A DNA stretch of 64,000 nucleotides, from contig OMPR01000014.1 in the NCBI GenBank assembly GCA_900313015.1, positions 124,001 through 188,000 of the forward strand, given 5' to 3'. Made by a program: the position numbers and the translations under genes. Shown here in pieces: positions 53,674 to 62,571 of this stretch. The stretch is from Rhodobacteraceae bacterium EL53. GTDB lineage: Bacteria > Pseudomonadota > Alphaproteobacteria > Rhodobacterales > Rhodobacteraceae. The notes beneath the pieces are model-generated. The model searched no databases. It had not been told where the DNA came from and was given only the letters and a program-made list of their open reading frames with translations. Numbering within the stretch: position 1 is the first letter of the stretch; the number at the start of each line of letters is the position of its first letter.

Positions 53674-54135
53674 TTACGGAACGCGTGCGCGATCTATGAA
53701 CTTGCGCAGCGCGAACCGGGACCGAACAACGCGAATGCCTTTGATTTTCATCAACTTGGATTGCAGGAAGGTTTCGAATTCTTCCAAACCTTCCACCGCA
53801 ACTTCGAGCAGGAAATCCTGTGTCCCGGTCATTAGGGTCCCCATGACCACTTCTTCGAACAGGGCCACCTGATTTTGGAAGTTCTGTATCTCAGCGCTGT
53901 CTTGTCGTTCCAACTCGATTGAAACAAAGGCGGTGATGCCAAATCCCGCGACTTTGCGATCTATCTGGGCACCATAGCCAGAGATCAGACCCTTTTCTTC
54001 GAGGCGTTGCAGGCGTCGTTTGCAGGGGGTGGCGGACAAGCCAACCCTGTCGGCCAGCTGAACAACGGACATGCGGCCATCTTCGCCCAAAGCGCGGAGT
54101 ATCTTTCGATCAATGTCATCTGTAGTGAATTTCAC
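53674..54135 (-). CDS. Lrp/AsnC-family transcriptional regulator
   Basis: About 153 residues: winged helix (residues 8-60; LADRVGLSATPCKRRLQRLEEKG) and AsnC ligand domain (70-150). I take the GTG at 54135 as start; a TTG two codons earlier is possible. It is divergent from the leucine-dehydrogenase-family gene with 130 bases between, the classical layout for an Lrp-type regulator of an amino acid dehydrogenase. Its C-terminus is convergent with nosX. Confidence 0.92.
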   Translation of the reverse strand: MKFTTDDIDRKILRALGEDGRMSVVQLADRVGLSATPCKRRLQRLEEKGLISGYGAQIDRKVAGFGITAFVSIELERQDSAEIQNFQNQVALFEEVVMGTLMTGTQDFLLEVAVEGLEEFETFLQSKLMKIKGIRVVRSRFALRKFIDRARVP

Positions 54136-54265
54136 TATCAATCACCTAATGCGTAGATGTTTCCTGCTGTCTTCTTCCGGATACTCTAGGATGCGTGATT
54201 TTTCAACCAAACAGATCTGATAGATTGACCCCCAATTAGCACATCAAAGACATCACGAGGGCCCC

Positions 54266-55336
54266 ATGCAGCTTAACCTGTCAGACGAAACACCCCCAGC
54301 CGGTTACGAACGCCTGCTTTTTGTTGAAGATAAGACAAGTGGGTTGCGCGCGTATATCTGTATTCATTCCACGGCCTGTGGCCCCGCTGCGGGTGGGTGT
54401 CGGATGTGGAATTACGCCTCTCAATCCGAAGCCCGCGCGGACGTGTTGCGGTTGGCCGAAGGGATGACGAGCAAGAACGCAGTCGCAGGTCTTGGGTTAG
54501 GGGGCGGAAAGTCGGTGATTATCGGCAACGCAGCATTGGATAAATCCGAAGCGTTGTTCCGCGCGTTTGGCAAAGCCGTCAACAGCTTGCAGGGGCAGTA
54601 TTACACCGCCGAGGATGTTGGGATATCGCCCGACGACATGGCCATGATTGCGCAGATGACGCCGTTTGCGGTGGGCTTGGATCATGGGGATCATGGCAGT
54701 GGGGATCCGTCGCCCTTTACAGCCGAAGGTGTGTTTCAGTGCCTGAAAGTGGGCGCGGAAGAGGTTTTCAGCTCGGGGGATTTAACCGGGCGCAAGGTGC
54801 TTGTTCAGGGTTTGGGACATGTCGGCATGTCCTTGGCCGAAAAACTGCATCAGGCGGGGGCTGAGCTGATTGTGTCGGACATCAACGCGGATGCGATTGC
54901 GCAGACGCAGGCACGGTTTGGGGCCTCGGTCTGCGCGCCTGAGGCGGTGTTTGAAACGGAGATGGACATTTTCGCACCCTGCGCTTTGGGGGGTGTCTTG
55001 ACGCACGAAACCGCCAGGCGTTTGACAGCGCGGTTGGTGTGTGGCGCGGCCAACAACCAGTTGGCGACACCTGACGTTGCAGAAACTTTGCGGGCGCGAA
55101 ACATTCACTATCTGCCGGATTACGTTGTCAATGCGGGCGGTATCATCAGCGTTGCGGGCGAGATTCATCAAGCAGGGCCAGAATACCGACAGGCGCGTTT
55201 GGCGGGCGTGGCCGAGCGGATCCAGCAGATCCTGATTGCAAGCCGCGAGACAGGCAAAACCACCACTTGCGTCGCCGATGAGATGGTCGCCAGCATCATC
55301 GCCGATGCCCGCGCCCAACAGGCAGGCGCGGCGTAA
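54266..55336 (+). CDS. Glu/Leu/Phe/Val dehydrogenase-family protein (leucine dehydrogenase-like)
   Basis: A 356-residue NAD-dependent amino acid dehydrogenase. The two catalytic-site lysines K70 and K82 keep the family spacing of 12 (GMTSK...GGGK), and the Rossmann motif VQGLGHVG is at about 177. It deaminates a branched-chain or aromatic amino acid to its keto acid; the length fits leucine dehydrogenase. The divergent Lrp gene probably controls it. It is followed by a good hairpin. Confidence 0.9.
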   Translation: MQLNLSDETPPAGYERLLFVEDKTSGLRAYICIHSTACGPAAGGCRMWNYASQSEARADVLRLAEGMTSKNAVAGLGLGGGKSVIIGNAALDKSEALFRAFGKAVNSLQGQYYTAEDVGISPDDMAMIAQMTPFAVGLDHGDHGSGDPSPFTAEGVFQCLKVGAEEVFSSGDLTGRKVLVQGLGHVGMSLAEKLHQAGAELIVSDINADAIAQTQARFGASVCAPEAVFETEMDIFAPCALGGVLTHETARRLTARLVCGAANNQLATPDVAETLRARNIHYLPDYVVNAGGIISVAGEIHQAGPEYRQARLAGVAERIQQILIASRETGKTTTCVADEMVASIIADARAQQAGAA

Positions 55337-55348
55337 CTATTGGCTTGG

Positions 55349-55371
55349 ACCTGCCCCGGACCGGGGCAGGT
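55349..55371 (+). terminator. Hairpin after the leucine-dehydrogenase-family gene
   Basis: Perfect 9-bp GC-rich arms ACCTGCCCC and GGGGCAGGT around GGACC, 12 bases past the stop. No strong U-run. Confidence 0.65.
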
Positions 55372-55485
55372 TGGGCGTTGGTCTGTCATGTCTAATTGGG
55401 TGAATGCGGCTTACGTGGCGTCTGAGTGGATTTTTGTCAAAGCCTCCCTCACCCTTGCGCCAAGGGATTGATCAGGGGGCGTGAC

Positions 55486-56928
55486 ATGCGCAGAATTTTC
55501 GGGTGGCTTTTTGGAGCCCTTTTTGTGCTTATCGCCGTGCTGGCCTTTAAAACTTGGCAATACAAACCCGAGGTTCAAAGCGAAGCGACCGCCTTTGATC
55601 TTGGAGCTGATTTGGAGCGGGCGACAGGCGCGCTGTCTCAGGCGATCCGGTTCGAAACGATTTCGCAAGGGGACCATCAGGCGGCGTTCGACGGGTTTCT
55701 TGCGTTTCTGCAATCCCAATTCCCGAAATTTCACGCCACGACTGAGCGGACAGAGCTTGCCAACAATACGGTTCTTTACAAGTGGGCAGGTTCAGATCCC
55801 GCGCTAGCCCCGGTGTTGCTGGCGGCACATTCTGATGTCGTGCCAATTGCATTTGGGTCTTTGGACCGGTGGAGCTATACGCCGTTTTCGGGTGAAGTTG
55901 CGGATGGCTATGTCTGGGGTCGTGGCACGCTGGACAATAAGGGCGCATTGATCGCCATTTTGGCCGCGGCTGAGCATGTGGCGGCGACAGGATTTGCACC
56001 GCAAAGGACGGTGTATTTCAGTTTTGGTGGCGATGAAGAAGTCGGCGGCAAGGGTGCGAAATCTGTTGCAGATCACTTGATCAAATCTGGGGTGCGTCTG
56101 GCCTGGTCGTTGGACGAGGGGTCCTTTGTTCTGGATGATGTTATTCCCGGTCTTGATGTGCCTGTGGCCAGTATCAACCTGTCGGAAAAAGGATATTTGA
56201 CCGTCACATTGATTGCCGAAGCCGCGGGAGGCCATTCTGCTTTGCCGCCCCGTATGACGGCTGTTGGGCGGATTGCCCGTGCGGTTGATCGGTTGCAATC
56301 GACACTCATGCCCGGTGGATTGGACGGTGTATCTGCGGAGTTCTTTGACAAGCTGGGGCGGTACTTCTCACTTGAAAAGCGGGTTTTGTTCGCAAACCAA
56401 TGGCTGTTCTCACCCGTGTTGGAAGAGGTTCTGTCGGGCGCCGCAACAACCAACGCCATGCTGCGCACAACGACCGCGCCGACCATGTTGTCGGGGTCGA
56501 ATAAAGAAAACGTATTGGCGGCACGGGCTACGGCCAAGATCAATTTCAGGCTGCACCCGCGCGATAGCATTGATGATGTGATCGCCCACGTCAGGGAAAC
56601 GATTGACGACGATCAGGTCGTAATCGAAGTGAACCGGGATTTCGCGAGCGAAGCCTCGCCCGTTGCGCCCACCGACACCGAAGGGTTCAGGCAGATCGAA
56701 CAGGCCATCTATTCAACATTTGGCCCGCTTGCCTCTGTGCCGGGCCTGACAATCGCCGCGACGGATTCACGGCACTATGCGCAGGTGGCTGATGCCGCCT
56801 ATCGGATCAATCCGTTTATCGTAAAGAATGATGATATCGCGCGGTTCCACGGCATTGACGAGCGGTTGTCGATTGAGAACCTCAACCACGGGATCAACTT
56901 TTTTGGCAAACTGCTGCTGGATCAGTAA
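55486..56928 (+). CDS. M20-family carboxypeptidase with N-terminal membrane anchor
   Basis: A 480-residue protein. Residues 1-22 form a hydrophobic anchor (IFGWLFGALFVLIAVLAF). The M20 metallopeptidase region follows with LLAAHSDVVPI (metal His/Asp, about residue 110-120), GRGTLDNKG, and GGDEEVGG (catalytic Glu pair). It is of the carboxypeptidase S / Xaa-His dipeptidase type and would act on exported peptides. The ATG at 55486 has an upstream AGGGGG. It stands alone, convergent with the LysR gene. Confidence 0.9.
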   Translation: MRRIFGWLFGALFVLIAVLAFKTWQYKPEVQSEATAFDLGADLERATGALSQAIRFETISQGDHQAAFDGFLAFLQSQFPKFHATTERTELANNTVLYKWAGSDPALAPVLLAAHSDVVPIAFGSLDRWSYTPFSGEVADGYVWGRGTLDNKGALIAILAAAEHVAATGFAPQRTVYFSFGGDEEVGGKGAKSVADHLIKSGVRLAWSLDEGSFVLDDVIPGLDVPVASINLSEKGYLTVTLIAEAAGGHSALPPRMTAVGRIARAVDRLQSTLMPGGLDGVSAEFFDKLGRYFSLEKRVLFANQWLFSPVLEEVLSGAATTNAMLRTTTAPTMLSGSNKENVLAARATAKINFRLHPRDSIDDVIAHVRETIDDDQVVIEVNRDFASEASPVAPTDTEGFRQIEQAIYSTFGPLASVPGLTIAATDSRHYAQVADAAYRINPFIVKNDDIARFHGIDERLSIENLNHGINFFGKLLLDQ

Positions 56929-56942
56929 CGGGTTAGGGGCTG

Positions 56943-57887
56943 TTACAGGGTCTCGGCGGCAAGCCGCAGGGCGTCGAGGAATGCCACCCCGGTGGGAGAA
57001 AGTGTGCTGTCCTGACGATAGGATACGCCGACGGGGCCGTCGCCAAAAGGGACGTTCCAATTCAACCGCCGGAGCGTTCCATTTTCCACATCCTGCGTGA
57101 TGACATGTGCGGGCATCAGGCCGATGAAATCGCGCGCCTGCAACAAGGATCGGTTGGTCAGGTAGGATACGGATTCCAACGCCAATGGCGGCAGGTATTG
57201 ATCCTGATTGACGAAAAACTGATCGATCTGGCGCCGTAAACTGGTTTCGACCGGCGGCAAGATCCAGCCATAGGGTTTTAAGTCTTCAAAGCTGTGGGTC
57301 ATTTTTTGGGTCAACGGATGGTTCTTGCCCACCAGTGCCACGATCCGTTCGTCAAACAGCTTTTCTTGTACCAACTCGGAGCGGTGTCGGTGTGTCGACA
57401 AGCGCCCCACAACAAGGTCAATTTCCCCGGATCGAAGGGCTGGCATCAGAACTTCGTTGGTGCCCTCGACCACTTTGATCGCGACGTTTGGGCGGGCTTT
57501 GAGCACCGTATCTATCGCGCGGGGCAGCAGGTGTGAGGAGGCTGCGAGCAAGGTTCCGATCACGACCCGACCGCTGTTGCCTTCGTTGAGGTCATCCAAT
57601 TCCTGCGCGGCGTTCGACACTTGGGCAAAGATCAGTTTCCCGTGCCGGATCAGAGCCTCGCCATAGGGCGTTGGGACCACGCCGCGGTTGGTGCGTTCAA
57701 ACAGCAGAACCTCAAAATCCAGCTCGAGGTCTTTGATCATCTTTGTGGCTGCGGGTTGCGATACGTTCAACTCGCGCGCGGCATTCAGGATATTGCGGTG
57801 CTTGCCGACGGCCACCAACAGGCGCAGCTGTTTCAGCTTGAGGCGTGTCAGGACGCGTTCGACGATACGGGTGTGGCTGGAGGGCAA
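56943..57887 (-). CDS. LysR-family transcriptional regulator (GbpR-like)
   Basis: A 314-residue LTTR: HTH in residues 15-75 (HRNILNAARELNVSQPAATK) and effector domain from about 100. The N-terminal LTRLKLKQLRLLVAVG is typical of the GbpR/PcaQ branch, which often controls sugar or aromatic catabolism. The frame begins at a TTG (57887) with AGAGG upstream. It is 11 bases after the aspartate dehydrogenase gene and probably in one transcript with it. Confidence 0.88.
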   Translation of the reverse strand: MPSSHTRIVERVLTRLKLKQLRLLVAVGKHRNILNAARELNVSQPAATKMIKDLELDFEVLLFERTNRGVVPTPYGEALIRHGKLIFAQVSNAAQELDDLNEGNSGRVVIGTLLAASSHLLPRAIDTVLKARPNVAIKVVEGTNEVLMPALRSGEIDLVVGRLSTHRHRSELVQEKLFDERIVALVGKNHPLTQKMTHSFEDLKPYGWILPPVETSLRRQIDQFFVNQDQYLPPLALESVSYLTNRSLLQARDFIGLMPAHVITQDVENGTLRRLNWNVPFGDGPVGVSYRQDSTLSPTGVAFLDALRLAAETL

Positions 57888-57898
57888 GGGGGACCTCT

Positions 57899-58684
57899 TT
57901 AAAACCGGATGGCCAAGGCGTGTTGCTGGATCGTGCTGACGACGCTCATCGCGGCAAGGGCAGAACTGCGGGGATTGTCGGGCAGGGCTTGTCCTTCGAT
58001 GCGGAAGTTGAAGGACCCAAAATCACCTTGGGCGTGGATTTCGTGGATGTTCCGGTCAACCGTTGCATCGGCGATCAGTTCGACCTCGGTGGCATCAAAC
58101 CCAACCCCGGCCAATGCAACGGCTGCAGCGACGTTAGCGTTTTTGGGATATTCTAATGCGGCTTGGCGTGCCGAACCTTGGAAATGGGTTTTGGCCCCGT
58201 CTTTTAGATCAGACAGATCCAATTTGCTTTCTGCGGCGGACCCGCGCCACCCTTGCGGGGGTTTGCGTCCGACATAGCGCACCGATTTTAGCGTGCCGAC
58301 CTGAGCGCTGCGCAGGGTGTCGAGTGCGCCAATGGCACCAGTGGCCAGCACGAGCGTTCCGTTCCCTTTGGTGGCGGCTTGTTGCAAGGTTTTGTGCAAC
58401 TCTTGGTTCGCCAACGCGCCAATCGAGACCGTTACCAAAGTGTATCCAGCCCGCAGTATATCTGGCCCATAGTGTGCAAGGGCCTGATGGCCGGCGCAGT
58501 CTGCGATCAGATCAAGGTCATCCGGGAACTGTGCGGGGTCTGAAATGAGGGTTGGCCCGTTATTCGGGGCGTGGGACACGCGATCTGGGCGCACCAGAAT
58601 GGCGTCGATCTGATGCCCGGAAGACATCAGATGGTGCTGTGCATATCGCGAGATTGAGCCGTTGCCGATCAGACCAATTTTCAT
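57899..58684 (-). CDS. L-aspartate dehydrogenase (NadX-like)
   Basis: A 261-residue NAD(P)-dependent dehydrogenase of the DUF108 family. It has the Rossmann motif GLIGNGSIS (residues 4-12), LVLATGAIGALDTL near 115, and the catalytic-site segment VDRNIHEI near 205. It interconverts aspartate with iminoaspartate/oxaloacetate plus ammonia, for NAD synthesis or aspartate catabolism. It precedes a LysR gene on the same strand and is divergent from the molybdenum hydroxylase gene at 58831, so a catabolic role is likely. Confidence 0.88.
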   Translation of the reverse strand: MKIGLIGNGSISRYAQHHLMSSGHQIDAILVRPDRVSHAPNNGPTLISDPAQFPDDLDLIADCAGHQALAHYGPDILRAGYTLVTVSIGALANQELHKTLQQAATKGNGTLVLATGAIGALDTLRSAQVGTLKSVRYVGRKPPQGWRGSAAESKLDLSDLKDGAKTHFQGSARQAALEYPKNANVAAAVALAGVGFDATEVELIADATVDRNIHEIHAQGDFGSFNFRIEGQALPDNPRSSALAAMSVVSTIQQHALAIRF

Positions 58685-58830
58685 GCGTCCCTCCGAAAGT
58701 TCTGTGTAGTATACTTTGGCTCTGGCGCGATAGGTATTATTTTTGGTTATACCGGGATCGGATAATTGGATTTGGATTCTGGTTGTGTTTTTGCCCTAGT
58801 GGGCCTGACAGCAGAAATTGCGAGCGGCGC

Positions 58831-60948
58831 ATGACGGTTCAGCAACATTCCTATATTGGCAGGTCCCCGGACAAGCGGGAGGACCGCGTGTTTCTGACCG
58901 GGCAGGGGTGCTATACGGACGATGTGGCGCTTAGCGATCCGCTGCATGTCCATTTTGTACGCAGTGATGTGCAATGTGGTAAGATCATTGAAATCGAGAT
59001 TGAGGACGCGTCACAGGCGGATGGGGTTTTGGCGATCCATGTGGGCGCAGAGTTGGGAGATTTAGGAAAGCTGGCCATAAATCCGGTGCTTCCGATGATG
59101 TTCACTCCGGATTACCCGATCCTTGCAACCCAAACTGTTGGGGCGGTGGGACAACCCATTGCTGCGGTTCTTGCAGGGACAAAATCGCAGGCCGTTGATG
59201 CGGCAGAGCTGGTTTATGCCGATATCGCAGATGAACCCGCACAGAGCCGCGATCTGGCAGCGCAGCATTGGGCATGTGGGGATGTGGATACGGAATTTAC
59301 AAGCGCCGCGCATGTGGTGGAGTGCACGGTTCAACACCCCCGTCTTGCGCCATCGCCAATGGAGCCGCGCGCCATCGCGGTTGCGTATGACGATGTGACT
59401 CAATCGGTCACAGTTTGGCATTCAACCCAAACCCCCCATCGAACCCGATCTGAGTTGGCCGCGATTTTGGGGCTGGATGCGGGGCGTATCCGGGTGATTG
59501 CATCCCATGTTGGCGGGGCGTTTGGGATGAAGGCGTCACTGTATCCAGAGGATGTATTTACGGTTTGGGCGGCGTTTCATCACAAGCGCGATGTGAAATG
59601 GACCGCGACCCGATCCGAAGAGTTTCTGTCCGCGACCCATGGCCGGGGCGTCACCAGTCATGGACAACTTGCCTTTGATGAGGACGGGACATTTCTGGCG
59701 TTACGTGCGGATGTGTCAGCGCCGCTTGGAGCATGGGTGCCAAACAGCGGATTGATAACAGGGTGGAATGCGGCGCGGGTCTTGCCGTCGGGATATCTTA
59801 TGCCAGCTTTGGACATATCGACCAAAGCGGTGATGACGAACCTAGCCCCGACGGGAATTTACCGGGGGGCGGGACGCCCGGAGGCCAACGTGTTGATGGA
59901 GCGTCTGATCGACAAAGCGGCCCGTGTTTTGCACTGCGACCCATTTGAGATCCGCGAACGGAACCTGTTGGATGCGGCGGCGTTGCCGCATGAAACGGCA
60001 ACGGGAAATGTTCTGGATTCAGGGAGCTATGCGCAGGCGCTGTCGATGCTGAAGGAAAAAGCAGGTTACGACGCGTGTCTTTCAGATCGCGATGCGCGGC
60101 GCGCGCAGGGGGAGCTGGTCGGGGTCGGGGTTGCGTTTTACGTCGAACCCTCGGGCAACGGGTGGGAAAGCGCGCGTGTGACGTGGGATGGTGATGGGCG
60201 TGTTCAAGTGGCCAGCGGCAGTTCCTCGCAAGGGCATGGGCGTGAAACGAGCTTTGCGCAGATTGCGGCGGATGTGTTGAATGTCTCGATAGATAGGGTC
60301 GATGTCACGATGGCGGATACCGCCACATCCCCAGAAGGGATCGGGGCGCTTGCCAGCAGATCAACGGCGATAGGGGGCAGCGCGGTTCTGAAGGCTTGCG
60401 AAGAGATCAAAGCGCGCCACGCCTCTGGCGAGGCCTTACCGCTGAGTGCGGACATCCGGTATGAGAACAAAGGGCAGGCGTGGGGGTATGGCGCCTATCT
60501 GGTTGTGCTGTCTGTGGACCGGGAAACCGGAACGCCGCGGTTAGAGCGCGTCACATGCGTGGATGATGCGGGGCGTATTATCAACCCAAGTCTGGTCGAT
60601 GGGCAGATCCGTGGGGGATTTGCGCAGGGGTTGGGCGAGGCGCTGATGGAGTGTGTCGTTTATGACGAAGACGGGCAGCTGTTGACCGGGTCGTTCATGG
60701 ATTATGCGCTGCCCCGGGCGTTGGATGTGCCTGCGCTTGAGATCCACAAAATTGAAACGCCAAGCCCAATGAATGCTCTGGGTGCCAAGGGGGTTGGCGA
60801 AGCCGGAACCATCGGGGCGCCCGCAGCCATTCTAAATGCGGCTGTTGATGCGCTCAGCCCTTTGGGGGTGCGTGATCTGACGATGCCCCTGACCAGTCAA
60901 ACGCTATGGCAGGCCATGTGGGCCGCCGAACAAGGAAACGCGACATGA
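58831..60948 (+). CDS. Molybdopterin-binding (xanthine dehydrogenase-family) large subunit, stand-alone
   Basis: A 705-residue protein of the molybdenum hydroxylase large-subunit family (Ald_Xan_dh_C domains). The molybdopterin-contact segment HVGGAFGMKAS (about residue 228) and the catalytic Glu E657 in GAKGVGEAGT are intact. Partner genes for the FAD subunit and the 2Fe-2S subunit are absent from this window, so they must be encoded elsewhere or it works with unusual partners. It is somewhat shorter than typical large subunits. Its stop overlaps the DapA-like gene (ATGA), giving a two-gene operon divergent from aspartate dehydrogenase. Confidence 0.88.
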   Translation: MTVQQHSYIGRSPDKREDRVFLTGQGCYTDDVALSDPLHVHFVRSDVQCGKIIEIEIEDASQADGVLAIHVGAELGDLGKLAINPVLPMMFTPDYPILATQTVGAVGQPIAAVLAGTKSQAVDAAELVYADIADEPAQSRDLAAQHWACGDVDTEFTSAAHVVECTVQHPRLAPSPMEPRAIAVAYDDVTQSVTVWHSTQTPHRTRSELAAILGLDAGRIRVIASHVGGAFGMKASLYPEDVFTVWAAFHHKRDVKWTATRSEEFLSATHGRGVTSHGQLAFDEDGTFLALRADVSAPLGAWVPNSGLITGWNAARVLPSGYLMPALDISTKAVMTNLAPTGIYRGAGRPEANVLMERLIDKAARVLHCDPFEIRERNLLDAAALPHETATGNVLDSGSYAQALSMLKEKAGYDACLSDRDARRAQGELVGVGVAFYVEPSGNGWESARVTWDGDGRVQVASGSSSQGHGRETSFAQIAADVLNVSIDRVDVTMADTATSPEGIGALASRSTAIGGSAVLKACEEIKARHASGEALPLSADIRYENKGQAWGYGAYLVVLSVDRETGTPRLERVTCVDDAGRIINPSLVDGQIRGGFAQGLGEALMECVVYDEDGQLLTGSFMDYALPRALDVPALEIHKIETPSPMNALGAKGVGEAGTIGAPAAILNAAVDALSPLGVRDLTMPLTSQTLWQAMWAAEQGNAT

Positions 60949-61898
60949 AATACACCAAATTTGAGGCTAAGGATTATGCGCGCGAGACTATGCGCGGCAT
61001 TTGGGCAGCTGCCTTGAACCCGTTTCACGCGGATGGGTCGTTTAACGAAGCGGGCCTGCGTCAGAACATTCGCCATTGGATTGATGATCTGGAAATTCAG
61101 GGTCTGTTTATTGCGGGTAAGCAGGGCGAGTTTTTCTCGATGAGCTTGGAAGAGCGCAAGCGGAATATGACGATCGCCGTTGAGGAATGCGGAGATGCGG
61201 CTGGCACGATCATGTCGATCTCTGATCAGAACGTGAATACGGTGCTGGAGTTGGGCCTGCATGCGCAAAGCTGTGGTGCGGATTACGTGGTTGTTCATGC
61301 GCCAGTTCTAAGTTTTTGTCATGATCGCGATGAGGTTTTATATAATTATTACAAGTACCTGTGTGATCGCTTGGATATAGGGATTGCGATGTGGAGCCAC
61401 CCGGATTCTGGCTATTTGATGGAGCCTGAAACTTGCGCTCGTATTGCTGAATTGCCCAATATTGTTGCCATCAAATATTCAGTCCCGCGCGACATGTATG
61501 TGCGTCTGACGCATATGATTGGCGACAAAATTCATGTCTCGACGTCGTTGGAAGATGATTGGTTGGACAACATCCAAGAGCTGAATTGGAAGCTCTATCT
61601 TTGTTCATCGCCCCCCTATCAGCTGCAAACGAAGAATGACAAACGCATGCATGAATATACCGAATTGGCGTTTGCAGGCAAAATGGACCAAGCCCGCAAG
61701 GTCCGTGACAGTCTGGACCCGGTCAGAGCCGCGATAAAACGCACCAAGCCCGGTGGAAAGCCGACGGCACATGGCAAATACTGGCAGGAACTGCTGGGTC
61801 AGGTTGGGGGATCGGTTCGTCATCCAATGCTTGAGCTGTCTCAGGTTGAAAAAGACACGACACGGGCCGCTTTTGAACAATGTGGTCTACAGCTCTGA
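60945..61898 (+). CDS. Dihydrodipicolinate synthase-family lyase/aldolase
   Basis: A 317-residue TIM-barrel enzyme with the Schiff-base Lys K177 in NIVAIKYSVP. The ALNPFHADGSFNEAG N-terminus is of the DapA family, but the usual GGSTGE loop reads IAGKQGEF here, so its substrate probably differs from the homologue at 19689. It shares four bases with the molybdenum hydroxylase gene and is likely a catabolic aldolase or dehydratase acting on a heterocyclic or keto acid product. Confidence 0.88.
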   Translation: MKYTKFEAKDYARETMRGIWAAALNPFHADGSFNEAGLRQNIRHWIDDLEIQGLFIAGKQGEFFSMSLEERKRNMTIAVEECGDAAGTIMSISDQNVNTVLELGLHAQSCGADYVVVHAPVLSFCHDRDEVLYNYYKYLCDRLDIGIAMWSHPDSGYLMEPETCARIAELPNIVAIKYSVPRDMYVRLTHMIGDKIHVSTSLEDDWLDNIQELNWKLYLCSSPPYQLQTKNDKRMHEYTELAFAGKMDQARKVRDSLDPVRAAIKRTKPGGKPTAHGKYWQELLGQVGGSVRHPMLELSQVEKDTTRAAFEQCGLQL

Positions 61899-62039
61899 GA
61901 TAGGTGTGCGCCCTGGCGGATTTGCCAGGGCGGTCGCAACCGATGTTAAGGTTCTGCCGCTTTGTGGTGGTCGTTGCAATTTGATTGGCGCGATCCTATC
62001 AGTACTACTGTCTGACCACCTTGGATATGAAGCCTGACA

Positions 62040-62378
62040 ATGGAAGAAACGCCGGCACCTAGTGTCACGATACGACAAGGCGATTTGCCTGAGCTTTTTG
62101 CACAAAACAGGTTGGGCGATTATCCCGTAGCTGTGCGCACAACCCGCGAAGTAATGGGTGGTGGGTTTGCGGATCAAGGCAAGCATCCAAATACCTGGAC
62201 GGTCTATTTCTTGGTCGATGGTCAATGGGCGTTGGTTGAATCCGCGCGGGGGCTGAGACGTGAATGGTCCAGTTTAGACCGGCTGGAAAAGTGGATGCGA
62301 AACCAAGGATTTAGGTTCTTTTGGGTGAGAAACGATATCGACCCGGCTGAGCCACTTCCCGTTTCCACACCTGAATAG
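62040..62378 (+). CDS. Hypothetical protein
   Basis: A 112-residue protein with no recognised domain. The middle (NTWTVYFLVDGQWALVESARG, then EWSSLDRLEKWMRNQGF) has the periodicity and aromatic content of a real protein, of the kind seen in short hypothetical proteins of mobile or plasmid regions. No strong Shine-Dalgarno is visible before the ATG. It stands alone ahead of the LicD-like gene. Confidence 0.6.
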   Translation: MEETPAPSVTIRQGDLPELFAQNRLGDYPVAVRTTREVMGGGFADQGKHPNTWTVYFLVDGQWALVESARGLRREWSSLDRLEKWMRNQGFRFFWVRNDIDPAEPLPVSTPE

Positions 62379-62571
62379 GGCTTATGGCGCCAGAAAGAGC
62401 AGCGTTTCGCTGTCTTTCAAATCAACTCATTTTCAATAATGCATTCAGTGCAACAGTCACTTTTTGATTTTCGACCCTGAGCCCATGATGCTTGCGGGAA
62501 GTCGAATGCGCTGATTAGGTGAAATCAGATTGAGGACGGGAAGAAGCAAAAAGCTCGCCTTCTCAAGCTAA

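Noticed and set aside
61899-62039. Possible extra gene between the DapA-like and hypothetical genes
   Set aside because: Only frames shadowing neighbours are present; no start with Shine-Dalgarno.
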